A DNA stretch of 64,000 nucleotides from Seriola aureovittata (taxonomy: Eukaryota; Chordata; Actinopteri; Carangiformes; Carangidae). The notes under the pieces are model-generated. The model did not search any database. It had not been told where the DNA came from and worked only from the letters and a program-made list of their open reading frames with translations. This document shows positions 1-11,954 of the stretch, piece by piece (position 1 is the stretch's first letter; each line of letters starts with the position of its first letter). Made by a program: the position numbers and the translations under genes. The stretch lies in contig NC_079371.1 of the NCBI RefSeq assembly GCF_021018895.1, positions 7,708,501 to 7,772,500 of the forward strand. The letters run 5' to 3'.

Positions 1-1116
1 CAAATGTTCATTTCACCTATTTGAAGAAGTGTTTGAGCTCCGTGCAGGAAGAAAAAGGACAGCCTGTCCCGCCTGGTCAATATTTGAGGAGGCTTTATGA
101 AATACACTCGTTTATGATAGTCAGGCGACGAGGAAGGCGCAGCAGGAGTGCAGGAGATGAGGACAATAAACTACCTGGTTATATAACTAAATAATTACAC
201 GGTGTTATTGTTTAACCATTAGAGATCGGTAATAATTATATTTGGGAAGTAGAAGATGAGCATATAAGTTTAATTAAAATGGCGCTAAGTTTATCGCTCC
301 TTCAGGAAGATACAGAAATCCATGACACAGTAACCTTTGCTTCAGCACTGCTTTGAATAAAGAGGCCTGACAATCAGCCTCCCGAGGGGCTGGCTTTATG
401 TTGTTCTGACGAGAATCACAATGCAAAAACGCAAAGGTAAACAAGGAGTGGCTGTTGCTTAGGAACAAGCAGAGGGAGAGGGCTTGTAAAGTGGCTCTAC
501 GGTACAAGACAGAGAGAGCAGGTGGGCCTCATTCAGCTCAGCCAAGGCCCAGTCTGTTTGCGAGGACACATGTTGAAGACCAAGCCACGACAAGCATAAA
601 CAGACGACCTCTGACTGTGGAGCGAACTGTATGAAATCAAAGCAATTCATTGAATAAAAGTACACATGCTCACTATAGCACCGATGGTGGAATTCGGTAG
701 TTAATCCACCCACTTTACCCCTTAGGGGAGTGTAACCTCAACTACCTACACATGGGCCAATTAAAAAGCTTATAGAGAAAGAGAAAGAAATGCATGTAGG
801 CACATCCTGCTGATCCTACAATAACGTTGGATGAATACAAGTCACTGCAATGTACAATAATGACTTAATTTCATCTTTGACTATGCTGAGAATCACATTT
901 TTAATCCTTTTAAATTAAAGTAAACATCTAGTTAAGACATGACAGGATTAAAGTAAGTAGCCATGTGTTTAACCAAATACATTACGCATCTTTGTACAAG
1001 CAAGGACTCACTGACAACCTGGAAAGTGTTGCTGCCAACAGCCCCAGAAACATGAGTTCAGATTTTAACAGTAGTGACATGATAGTACAATTAAGTTGAA
1101 GTGAACGAAGCAGCAA
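1..1116. other. No gene recognised
   Basis: AT-rich DNA without splice-bounded coding sequence or RNA gene. The ORFs present lack family motifs. Confidence 0.4.
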
Positions 1117-1413
1117 AAGTTTAACATTTGCTTTCTCACGAAGAGGTAGGTGAAAAGATTGCTATCACTGTCATGTCTTTGTGGTAGCTATCTAAAAACA
1201 GCCAGGAGACATTTAGCTTATCTTAGCGTAAAGACTAGTCTGCCTATTAGCACTTCAAAAGCTCATTCCACTCTTAATGCTAAGCTATGCTAACTGGCTG
1301 CTGGCTATAGCTTTATATTTAACAAATAGATATGAGTGCTTTCAATCTTCCCATCTAAATCTCTGCAAGAAAGCAAATAAACATATTTCCAAAAATGTAA
1401 AACTATTGCATCT
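1117..1413. mobile_element. Degenerate copy of the GCTAAGCTAAGC foldback MITE
   Basis: Shares TTAGCGTAAAGACT, CTTAATGCTAAGCTATGCTAACTGGCTGCTGGC, CTCTGCAAGAAAGCAAATAA and CATATTTCCAAAAATGTAAA blocks, each shown in part, with the fuller copy at 13701-14128. The left arm is more decayed. Confidence 0.65.
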
Positions 1414-2837
1414 GGTGACAGAAATTAAATTGTCACTGTCGAGTTACTTTCCCCCAAAATCAGTCAGTTCTGCATGTAGCTCTGTGCACTGATGTCAAAG
1501 GCTATAAATGAAAGCGAGAATTCAGAGCTAAAACTACAAGCAAGAGATAAAGTTAAAACAGGGGCAGGGCGAGCGTTAGTGGAGTATGTTGTGCTCTTCA
1601 TATGTCAAACTTGTGGTTCACCAACTTGTGTATTCACCATACAAGCCACATTTCATGACAACTTTTCATGAAAAAGGGCCCCATCGTCCTTGTAAATGTG
1701 GCACTTTGAGGCTCAATTTAAGTATTTCACAAACACGCAGGAGAAGGTGATGAAAGGAAAAAAAGTGACATTTGAATGATATGAAAGCAAAGCATAAAAA
1801 GGAAAAGCAGGCAAGGTTTCAAAGCAAAAATAAATAATTGAAGAAATAAATAAACTTTCTGGCCTGCACAACCAAGACCTTTCCACTGAGACAGGAGTTC
1901 AGCAGATTATTTGAATGCTGGAGTCATTATGGGCATGGCCAGTTTTCCATATGACAGCCTGCTGCTGAAGCTTCCAGACACAGACACCACTGCAGCTGGG
2001 TGTCTGGGACCAAAGCCTCTGAAAACCATGTGGGAAATCAATTTCTCTCTGTGCCTGGGTCAGAATACCTCTTTGTACCAAGTGATACTGCACTAAAGCC
2101 AACACGATGTTTAAATTAGCATGAGGGAGTGTGAAGTAGTTGGCAGGAGACACCAGCTCAAACTTATTTCACTGAGGATGTCAGTTTTACGTTCACATCC
2201 ATCTCACAATTGAGAGCTTATTTTGTGCATGATGGAACCCTCACGCAGGGTGGAACCCGTATAATTGGAAAGAAAAACACCGCTCTGTGAGTATGTTTTC
2301 AGGCCACTGCATTATATAGTGCTCACAGTTTATAGCTGTCAACTGGCAGTTAAGAAAGTCATACATGTATCATATTCCTGTATTTACACATTACACAGTC
2401 ACAGATGACCGTGCTTCAAAAAGAGAGCACAGCTCAACAGAAGCAAGGAATGGAAATTCTTATGAGGCTCTGCATGCTGCTTTTATCTAGAGCGAAATAC
2501 ACTTGCACATCAAACCTGCCTCCACCCACACAAGCTCATTGAGCAGCTTTTATGACAGATAAACTTTTATCAACATACATTAATTATCAACATTTCCATG
2601 GTAAAGTTATTCGCTTGAGAAAATACTTCAGTATAATAATAAACTTTAAAGTTAGTTGCATGAACTGCAGCCACAGTCTCAAAACACTGTTTGGTCATTA
2701 CAATAAATCATGATTTAAGTATCTTTCATGGTTTCTTGCTTGAGTTTTACAGTATCCACTAACAAGCAGAGTCATTTTTATTTAGAAATTTATGGGAAGC
2801 ACTTTGCATCCACTTTTAATTGTAAATCCAGTATGAT
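1414..2837. other. No gene recognised
   Basis: AT-rich non-coding DNA. The opposing ORFs near 1899-2153 have no recognisable motif and no supporting splice signals. Confidence 0.4.
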
Positions 2838-3316
2838 CAGTGGTGGAAGAAGGACTCAGATCCTTTATTTGAGTAGAAGCATTAGAGCCACAGTGTAAAA
2901 ATACTTCACTACACGGAAACAGCCTTCATTCAAAATGTTTCTAAAGTACTCATTCGGCAGCAGAGTAACCCTTTTCAGTGCTGTTGTATTATATATTATG
3001 TTATTAGCTTATTATTACTGGAGCATTAACATTTTAATGTTGTAACTGGTCAACATGTAGCTAATTTTAACAACTCTCAAAAGTCATTACTGTTTATCGT
3101 TTTGTATGCAAAGCCCTAATCTGAAAAATATCTGTGCAGATGTCACATACTTGTGGTGCAGCCAATATTTATATATTTATAGATCCAATATTTCCCTCTG
3201 TAATGTAGTGGGGTAGATGTATAGAGCAGCATAAAGTGCAACAACCTTAGTAAAGTACCTCAAAATTGTACCTAGGTACAGCGGTTGGATAAATGTTTGG
3301 TTACTTTCCACCACTG
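2838..3316 (+). mobile_element. hAT-like MITE with CAGTGGTGGAA termini
   Basis: The left end CAGTGGTGGAAGAAGGACTC and right end GTTACTTTCCACCACTG form inverted repeats around about 479 bases of non-coding sequence, including CTCAGATCCTTTATTTGAG and AAAGTACCTCAAAATTGTAC. Flanking octamers AGTATGAT (2830-2837) and AGCCTGAT (3317-3324) agree at six of eight bases, consistent with a decayed hAT-type 8-bp target duplication. This is a well-known type of repeat in fishes. Partial relatives are at 56394 and 60901. Confidence 0.75.
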
Positions 3317-3487
3317 AGCCTGATACACTGTGTTGAACATGTGATAAGTGAACCTATTTGCAGCCATGTTAACGACAGAATCTGCGCCCTGACCAGCATG
3401 GTACATTGCATAACCAGGAGTGTTATCAAAAGGTGTGACCTGATATTCCACATATCATCTCGCTCTCTCCCTCACACACACACACTT

Positions 3488-3526
<39 letters not shown>

Positions 3527-6500
3527 CTGAAAACATGACGCTCTTGGCTGTTATGACTCACATACACCGGCCCAACTCTGGAGTCTCAACCAGTACGGGC
3601 TGGGACTTCACAACTTTGACAGTTTCTGGTGGTTTTAAGGTTTGTTCATGTTATAAAATAGAATGTAAATATGCGGCAGAGTTTTTATCAAAATGAAAGA
3701 TGTGAAATTTTTTGAGTTACATGGTGTAGAGTGCACTCAAAGTTTTGTCACTGCACTGTGCATTAAAATAAAAATCACTGACAAGACGTAAGCCATCCAG
3801 AGTTGGAACAGGGGGGTGGTTATATTGACTGAAAACCCCTGTATTACATCACATCCTTTTCAGTTCTCAGGAAATAAATCTGAAGAAAAAGAGTCAAGAA
3901 GAAAGAAGCATGATCACTGCTTTTCTGATACTAATCAAGAAACATTTTTCAGGGATAAAATGAAAGTTGTCTGGACAGAGAAAGACTTCACACTATGTTT
4001 TTTTGGACTCAGATATGATGATCACATCACTGATTCGACATGTACTCCAGAACAAGAGGCTGCCAGTCCCAGCACGCTCCGAGTATGAGACAGTTGCAAC
4101 ATACGGAGACAGTTGCTCAATCTATTTAACTTTATTTATCAAGGGAGGGTTTTCCTGAGTGTACCTGCAGCACATGGACACAGATACCCAAGTGGCTTTG
4201 ACCTGCTGAGTAAAGCTATGTCTTGGAGCACCTGGAGATACAGTGCAGTGCGACGGTAGCCGTTAAGACGGAGGAGAGTGTTACACATTAACTTTCCCCA
4301 CCCAGATTTTCCCAGCTGGTCACAGGAGCTCAGACTTCCCGTCACAAGCGTACTTCTCCAACCTTTAAGCCTCCATCCACTCCAGAAATAGAGAGTGCTA
4401 TGGAAATTAAAATGGCAAAGAAGAAATGGAGAAACTGACATGGAAACATGATGCAAATCCATCCATCCATGAGTAATATAATACAGCCAAGAAAACCATC
4501 AAAACAGGACAGAAGCTCTAACTCTGCTTTCTCATATTAACATTTTCCAGCCAGGTGTATTAAAAGATAACGACCGTGGGCAAACAAGATGTTTATCTAC
4601 TTATTCACTATGAGTCAATTGGTTTCCCGCATCCCTTTCAATAAATGGGACCATTAATCAGAAATGGTGAATGATCAAGCTGATATTTCATTTGTTCACA
4701 AAAATCTGCTTAAAGAGAAAGAAATAATTATTCCAACAAAATATCAGTTCTAACTGAAAATAAAACTATTTCCCCACTTGGTTTTCATATTAAGTCCAAG
4801 CATGGTGAGTTAAAGCTTGTTTATGCCACTGTCTGTCTATCAGTAAAATAGTAAGTCTGCACAAATGCACCATATTTGCATTGTTGCTGCCAACAGATAT
4901 GTAGATATGTATAGAAAGAAAGAAATACTTTTGATCCTTTTTGTGATAATGAACAGTTTGTATCTGACCACGTGAAACTGAAGCTGCCTCCGCGTTTATT
5001 CCATTCCAGGCAAAAGTGTTTGTACCTGACCATACAAAGTTGACTCTGTAATATGAAAATGAATAAATCATCCATTTTTACATATCTCGGCGCGCTGGCG
5101 CTCTAGTAATAAACTCCACCTCGCCTCCTACTCCTTCTCATTGCAATGCCTCAGTCACCTTGCCCAAGCCTAATGATCTAATTACAGGTTAAGACTTGTT
5201 GACTTTGTATTGAAAGAGGAGCCAACCTGACACTACTGTCCAGCCCACCCCCCCCCCCTCTTCTCCACACCAGCCTCTATGTTCTCTGAATGAGACACAC
5301 ACAGGGCTTCAGTAAACAGAAGCTACTATATGAGTCCATCCTCTGAGGCATCAAGGCCTCATTTACAATCCAAATCAGGGTGGGCATAAAGCGCAATGAA
5401 AAAGTTTGGTCAAACCTAAACTCAACGCAACAGAGCCATTCACTCACTAAGTCATGTGCTGACGCTACAGCAGGTGTTAAATACAAATACAGAAAGACAA
5501 TTAATTTGCTCTTCCAGTGCAAGGTCGATTGATCCACACCTAATAATAGTTCAGTAACTGATCAGGTTTACTGTAGAGATATCTATTTGCTATCTCTGAA
5601 ATAATCTGTTCTCAGTTGCTTTCTCTTAGGCCCCAACTGAAAATTACGTCAGACATTACATCAACAAAATCAATTCTGAATGCCAAGCCGATGAAACAAT
5701 CACAGGCTTAGGTATTTTGCATATAACTGCATAAAAAAGTCTGACCAAAATTGGATGAAAATGTGCAGCCTGCACTGGTTCAGGGCTTTTCTAGGATATC
5801 TAAAAAAGCTCTGTGGTGTATGCTGAGGCAGCATGGGTGTGAAATGTAAATGTTGCTTAAACTATCCTCCTGTTCATTCTGTGAAACAGTATGTGCACAT
5901 GTCTTCTGTGGCCAACAAAGTTCAGGGTAGATTTCTGATGAAACAGGAAGCGTGCTTTTATCTCTGCTGCACTGAGCAACTTTTAGAAACACGTACTGAG
6001 CAGCATTGAGAAGAATCATTTAACCGGTTGATGGGGGGGAAAGTAGACGTTAGAGAAGGTCAGCTTACACAGGCATGAAAGAGGAAGCCAAATCCGGTGT
6101 TCAAACTTCCCAGTGAATTGAAATGAAGGCCTTCTGGGCCTCTACATTACAAGATTTCTAGTCTGAAAAGGAATCATGAATCAAAACTGACATGATGTCT
6201 ATTTACTGATTACTACACCAAGAAAAATACATGTGGGCTTGGTCAAGGGGGTTGCAAAACACTGTTCCCGCCCTTGCTTTAACACACCATATAAGGCAAT
6301 AATTCAATATTGCAATAAAAGAAAAGCAGACATCTCAGCAAAAAAACAAAATTCTGATTAAATTTTAAAATGAGAAACACAAGATCTCAAACCTATTACT
6401 TGATCTCACAAGGCATAAGCCATAAAAAGAATAAAAAAAAATATAAAACATTTTTCTATGTGCAACTTCACATAAAAACTCCTGTAATCATATTATTATG

Positions 6501-6793
6501 AATACTGGCTGATTTGTTGAACATCTGATACACAAGTAGGTTTGGGAGAAGTTAGCTAGGGGAAAAGACAAATACCTGCATATCAATTGAACTTGCATGA
6601 CATGTTCAAACTCCCGTAAGAGAACCTCAGTATGTCAAAGAGTGCAAATGAAAATGCTTCGACTAAGTCAAAGGTGCGCATTATGTCGACCTAACTACGG
6701 AGCTGCCTGTCCACTTACAGATACAACTCCCAAATAAAAAGTACTAATAATATTGTAAAGTGTGAAGAGGAGGAAGAAAACTATTCATCACTA
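3317..6793. other. Non-coding region with CT microsatellite and poly-C
   Basis: Holds a (CT)n run at 3491-3520, a poly-C run near 5248-5257 and AT-rich DNA. ORFs at 3816-4088 (+) and 4139-4462 (-) show no family motif. Short AT-core stretches such as CCTAATGATCTAATTACAGG near 5168 look like homeodomain-rich conserved elements, but this cannot be tested here. Confidence 0.35.
3491..3520. repeat. (CT)n microsatellite
   Basis: About 15 CT dinucleotides preceded by a short CA run. Confidence 0.95.
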
Positions 6794-6992
6794 ACCTCAA
6801 AGACACAGGATTCGGGTGACAAGGTCCATAATAGCAACCGAACAAGTGTCGATCTTCGTAACCAATGAAAATCAAGAGAAAAATAAACAACAAAAAGGCG
6901 AAACAAAGAATAATCCAAGGATAAGGCTGTCTGAAGGTGTGGACCACTGGCCAGCCGCACACGACTTTCTCACAGCGACAAAACAAAGCTGA
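6794..6992 (-). other. Exon-like segment encoding one membrane span, product unknown
   Basis: A pyrimidine tract and acceptor (CCTCCTCTTCAG near plus 6990) and a donor (TTTGAG|GTTAGT near 6795) bound about 199 bases that are open in one frame. The translation has a Cys-containing basic lead (RCEKVVCGWPVVHTF), a hydrophobic span (PWIILCFAFLLFIFLLIFI) and then GYEDRHLFGCYYGPCHPN. It could be an exon of a type II membrane protein of the gene starting near 17.3 kb, but I recognise no family and found no partner exons in compatible phase. Confidence 0.3.
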
Positions 6993-9207
6993 AGAGGAGG
7001 GGGGAAAAAAAGACAATGCAATGGCTGCTGTTTGAAACAGAAAAAGGAGAAGTGTAGTGAAGCAACTTGTCCTCTCCCTATGAGTCACGCAGCACTGTCG
7101 CCATTGGTAAGGGAGCCCTGAGGCAGAGTGCTTTCACCTGGCCAATCAGCAATGAGCATTGGCCCTGAATGCAAACCCTTTCAGGTGAGTTCTACTCTAC
7201 TCAGGGATTGGACGGGGCTGCAGCGGGGGAGGGGAGAACATAGAGATCCAACCAGAGGGCCACACCTTAAACAGCATGAAAGACGATGGACGGGTTTCTC
7301 CTGCAGAGGCAGAGGAGTGCTGGAAGTGTAAGTAAACAGTTGGACAGGTATGCACTCACTTTAGACTTTGCCCACACAATATGGGCCAGGCAAGGTGATT
7401 AAAGTCTGTGTGGCAGCTCAGAAGTAAAGTTCACATCTCTGTGTGCCCCATTAAAACATTTACAATGAATTGTGAGTCTATTAGCCGTGTCGGTGAGCCA
7501 GTTAAGCTGCTGACTTGTGGGGGAGTTGTTCTCCCTGCCTCAGAAAGCCCCATAAAACAACTTCCACCGGTGGGAGGCAGAAAGAAATGAAACTATGAAG
7601 TCAAAAGTGTTTAGGTATGAGCAAGTGCTTCACCACAGAAGCCCAAAAAATCTCTTTCTCCTCCTCCTCCTCCTCTTCCTCCTCCCCCTCCTCTTCCTCC
7701 TCCCCCTCCTCTTCATGATTCAGTGATCATGATCATGGGAAAGCTCCTGTTGAGAACAATCATCACATGCCAAGTTTAACTCAAGTATCCGAGCATTTAT
7801 GTCTGAAATTTGACAATGAGGTGTTGAAAATGTGCACAGTTCAGCTCAGTAGGCGACACACATCATTTTTACCTTGTTAAGTTCACTGTAGGTAGATATA
7901 GATGAGACTTGATAAGAACTTTTATCAGAAATGATACTCAAGCAAACAGGAAGTGGTGGTCTGTGGTGAGTGTTGAGCTCTCTGTCTTCACACTCTTGTC
8001 TGTGCATCAATTTATACATGTTTTCCACTGAAAACCCACATACAGAAGCAAAAGTCAAATATTTAAATAAAATGTGTTTTAAAGGGGAATTGTTAGGGAC
8101 AATTGTACAGGACTTGGAGACTGATAATTTAAAAAAATGACCCCATTAAACTCAATTGCAACTGCAGCAGGGTCTGTTTGTCACGGTTCCCCAAATCACC
8201 CTCTCAATCTCCACTGAGGGCTCTCATCATCACATTAATTCTTCCTGGCCTTGGTTCAGTACAGTTCAGTCGAAAGCAGCTGCTTGCTTCAGAGCAAATT
8301 GATAGCCTTGCTTTGAGGGAAAGTTACACCAAACAAGCTCCATTTATCACCGCCTTTGGAAATACTGTCCACAACCCCAAAGCTTTGGTGGAAACTGTCC
8401 ACTTCTTGTGATATAAACTCTTAAGGCTAATGCACTGCAGTGCTACTAAATCCAGGACAACTATGTAAACATATGAAAACACACACATGCATGTGCACAA
8501 GCAAATTTAATTCCTATGTTACTCCACTTGTGTAAGCCTTACAGATCATTTGAATCTCTGAAGTATCTGAGGCCTAAAGGAGAGCTGCACAAATTTTAAT
8601 ATTCCCATCAACATTAGGGATGTGTTACATCAATTTAACAGATGAATGAATGAGAAGCAAAAGGCTTGTGCTGCCAAGATGTTGCTACAGTCACCGGGTG
8701 CTTTTTTTATCTTGGCCTTTAGTTTAGCCTATTTCCAGATCTTCTCGATCTTGAAATTGAAATTCCATTCACATTCTCACACAGATTATCTACTCCCAAA
8801 CAAAAAAGCAATCAAAGGAAAGGAAATGTTTGTAGTACACTGAGGAAATGTTTGAAAGCTGCAGCTCTAAACTTTGACTGCATGCTTTTAAATTCCTGAA
8901 GCACAAATTCAGCATTATCTCTACAAAGTTGAAACAAAGAGAAAACTGCAATGAAATGGTGCCACGTTCCAGTGATCTATTAATTGCGGGTAATCAGCTG
9001 TGTACAAGAACTATTTAACAAAAACAAAGTCTTCAAAATGGCTGGCATCCAAACAGCTCTTGACTCTTTCAATGAATACAGATCACATTTATTCCACCAT
9101 GTGCCAGTATCCTCAGAGTCAGCGAGAGCATTGTCTTTGTAGTTTTTTGATTAGAGGAGCTACAAGGACGGAGCTAGAGGAACTACAGCAACATGCGTAG
9201 GTAACAC
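6993..9207. other. Non-coding region with CCT-rich tract
   Basis: Contains TGACTCA-type sequence near 7080, CCAAT motifs near 7101 and 7141, and a CCT/CTTCCT minisatellite at 7658-7714. It could include an alternative promoter for the exon-like segment to its left. No gene is identified. Confidence 0.3.
7658..7714. repeat. CCT/CTTCCTCCTCC minisatellite
   Basis: A pure pyrimidine tract of 57 bases on the plus strand made of CTC repeats and three near-copies of CTTCCTCCTCCCC. Such a homopurine-homopyrimidine mirror tract could form triplex DNA. Confidence 0.9.
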
Positions 9208-9271
9208 GTCCTGTTAGCGTCTCACTGAGCAGGACAGAGAATCTCTATCTGCAGTGTGCAGATAGAGATTC
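9208..9271. repeat. Two adjacent hairpins, one a perfect 15-bp inverted repeat
   Basis: GTCCTG (9208-9213) pairs with CAGGAC (9230-9235). Immediately after it, GAATCTCTATCTGCA (9239-9253) is a perfect inverted repeat of TGCAGATAGAGATTC (9257-9271) with a GTG spacer. No coding sequence or pol III box accompanies it, and the arms are too short for a microRNA precursor. Confidence 0.9.
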
Positions 9272-11510
9272 GCCAGCTGAATATTCATCCTAATCATACG
9301 GGTAAAATACATCCAAGTCAACACTGTGTATTACAGTATTTTAGTATCTCAGAATAAAGTCAATGTGTCAAACAAGCTTTTGCAACCATCTAAAAATACA
9401 GTATCTGTCTTCAGTCTAATGAGCTGGATACATTTCAATGGATGGCATGACTCCAAAAAAGGAATTTAATTTAATTCTGAAATGAATCTGTAAGAAATCT
9501 TATGACATTAGTTTGAGCTCTGGAAACTTGTGATGAGTGTTTGTCATTATTTCAGGCACTTCATAAACTTTTACTTATTATCCTTTGATTAAGTAAATGT
9601 CAGATAATTAATGGTGGAAAAAGATAGATTGCAATCCTATTAACTATCTACTGTTTAAGGTCTGAAACACACAATGCTGAACCTTTTCTGTCAAAAACAG
9701 TTATCTCTCGATTCAAATAAGAAGAAAAACCACAAAAAAATGGGGGAAGCCTCAGGTGGAGCAAGAGACGAGGGGTTCCTTTTCCAGGATCAAAAGACAT
9801 GCAATAGACTCACCCAGATTTGCAAAAGAAATTACATCCACACGCATCCACGAACCAATAAAAGTGGAGATGTTTAAATTGCTGTTGCTTCAAGACATGT
9901 CAGGGGGATCAAATTAAATTCGTCCCGCAGTTCAAATACACAAAAGGCCTGTGTCACACAATGCATTGTGTTCTTGCTTTATTCCTACACTGGTGGTGTA
10001 TTAACTAGAGCAAAAAAAAAAAAAAACGCCTTGATGTGTGATCAGTGCAGAGCCATGTGACCCAGCAGACTAACTAAAAGGACACACCTTTCCTTTGCAG
10101 GCTAAGAATAAAAAAAGGGTCACTGGTTACGTTCTTGTGCTAATTCTGCAGAACAGAAGCCAACAACAACAGATACAGGCCTCAAAGACCCCATTTTCTG
10201 TGGTATGCCCCCATTAAAGGGCAGAGCACAGCAACACTTTGCACTAACAAGCAGGTGTGGTTGAGCCTTGTGTCGGTGGATTCCCTCCAACCCGAAGGAA
10301 GGACACTAGATCAGCATGATGTGAATGTTATTGCTTGTCTATCCAAAAACCAATGTCATCTTGAGCTGCTCACATATTAACACTATTATAAATCAAGATA
10401 TGCACAGGTATTCTTATTCATCTGACAATAGTTCAGTTATTCACATTACTACAGACATGATATTATCCAAGCCTGTATGCTTAGTTTAGTCAAATGTAGC
10501 CCTCAAATAAGACCTGTGCTCACCACTTTAAATAACTTTGCTTTCACTATGTTTCCCACTTCAAAGACACATTTTATCAAGACATGCCCTACAAATTTGT
10601 ACTAGCAAACCACTCCACTAAGAAATGCAAGGCCTTCAAGTTCAAATTCAGTCAGTAAAGAATTATGCTGGAGGACTGAGGACTCATAAAGTCTGAGAAA
10701 CACTTTAAAACAATCCTTGACAGGATGAGATATGGGAGCCTTTGGAGGACACACAGAATTATTTGAGTTGCTCAGAGGTCATCTGATGGCTGCTGTAGCT
10801 GCTCAACTACAGAGCGGGGAACTTTCAGCTGACGCCGTCAGATCAGACTCCAGTTAAGAGGACAGAAGTGCACCCCACAGGAGACACTGACTGAGGTAAA
10901 TAAGAGGGCAGCAAGGCATTTTAATTAACAGGTGTCAGGAGTGGATTGATTGTGAAAGACTGAACGCAGCCACGGTGATATGCAAATATAACAGTTATTT
11001 TGTTTTAAGCACATGCCAGCTGGTAGAGATCGGACTTTCTTTTGCTAGAATTTAGTTTGTTGAATAAGCTGACAGCTCATAGCGCCATGAAAACATTATC
11101 ATTCTCGGACAGTGACCATCCCTGAGCTGAGCCGGGATGTAATGTGATTCACTGTGCTGACTGTGTATGACTATAGATATAACAATCCGACAAAGAGCTG
11201 TGTAGGTGTACAGCTATACAGACAATGCTTTCGGGGTGCAACAGCTCAGCCCACTCTGTGTGAGTGATTCATTGGCACTTTTGAGCAGAGAATGATGCAC
11301 AGACCACAGTCCTGTAGCAGACAGTGGTCATGTGGTGTTCAGTTTACCTGACTTAACTCAAACTTATATGTGACAAGAACCATGTGCAAGCAAATGACTT
11401 CCTGGAGAGATACTATAAACGAGGGATGTCATGCACTGTGACGACCCCTCCCACACTGCTTGTGGCTCCTTGTGCATTTTTTTCTTCTTCCTGTTTAGGA
11501 GGCTGTCAGA
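9272..11510. other. No gene recognised
   Basis: Non-coding, AT-rich, with a poly-A run at 10013-10026. No splice-bounded open frame found. Confidence 0.4.
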
Positions 11511-11954
11511 AGCTGTGTCCCAATTCAAGGACTGCACCCCACAGAGGTTGCATTTGAAGACCGATTGCATTACAGTGGCGCAACTAGGCTGTCCCATTTC
11601 CAGCCTTCTTTTCCTGGACACAAAAGGCTCCAACGGGTGGATCCTTCATTTTTAAATGTAAGAATTGGGTGTCAGTTCAGTTTAACAGCGATGAACAACT
11701 GTCAAAAAAACAAGGGCCTTACAACCTCAAGTTTCTGTCAAAAAAAAAAAAAAAAGTTAAGTGATGTCAAGGTTGCTAAAGCGACAGGAGCTGTGCTTTG
11801 TGACGTGTCGGTACGGGCGGGCACAGCTGGGGATGCAAAGCAGAAATCCTCCATACGCCAGACCGTCTCATTTTGGATCGGTCTTTGCGGTCTACGACAG
11901 TCTATGAAGGCCACGTCCTCCGAAGGATACGGCCCCCTGAATTGGGAAGCGGCT
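11511..11954. mobile_element. MITE with AGCTGTGTCCCAATTCA termini
   Basis: The left end AGCTGTGTCCCAATTCAAGG and right end CCTGAATTGGGAAGCGGCT are inverted repeats around about 444 bases. Inside are GAAGACCGATTGCATTACAG, AACGGGTGGATCCTTCATTT and GCAAAGCAGAAATCCTC, blocks of a common teleost non-autonomous DNA transposon. The plus-strand ORF at 11565-12146 runs across it and is not a gene. Confidence 0.75.

Noticed and set aside
4139..4462. 107-residue minus-strand ORF as a possible exon of the left-hand gene
   Set aside because: No good acceptor/donor pair and no motif.
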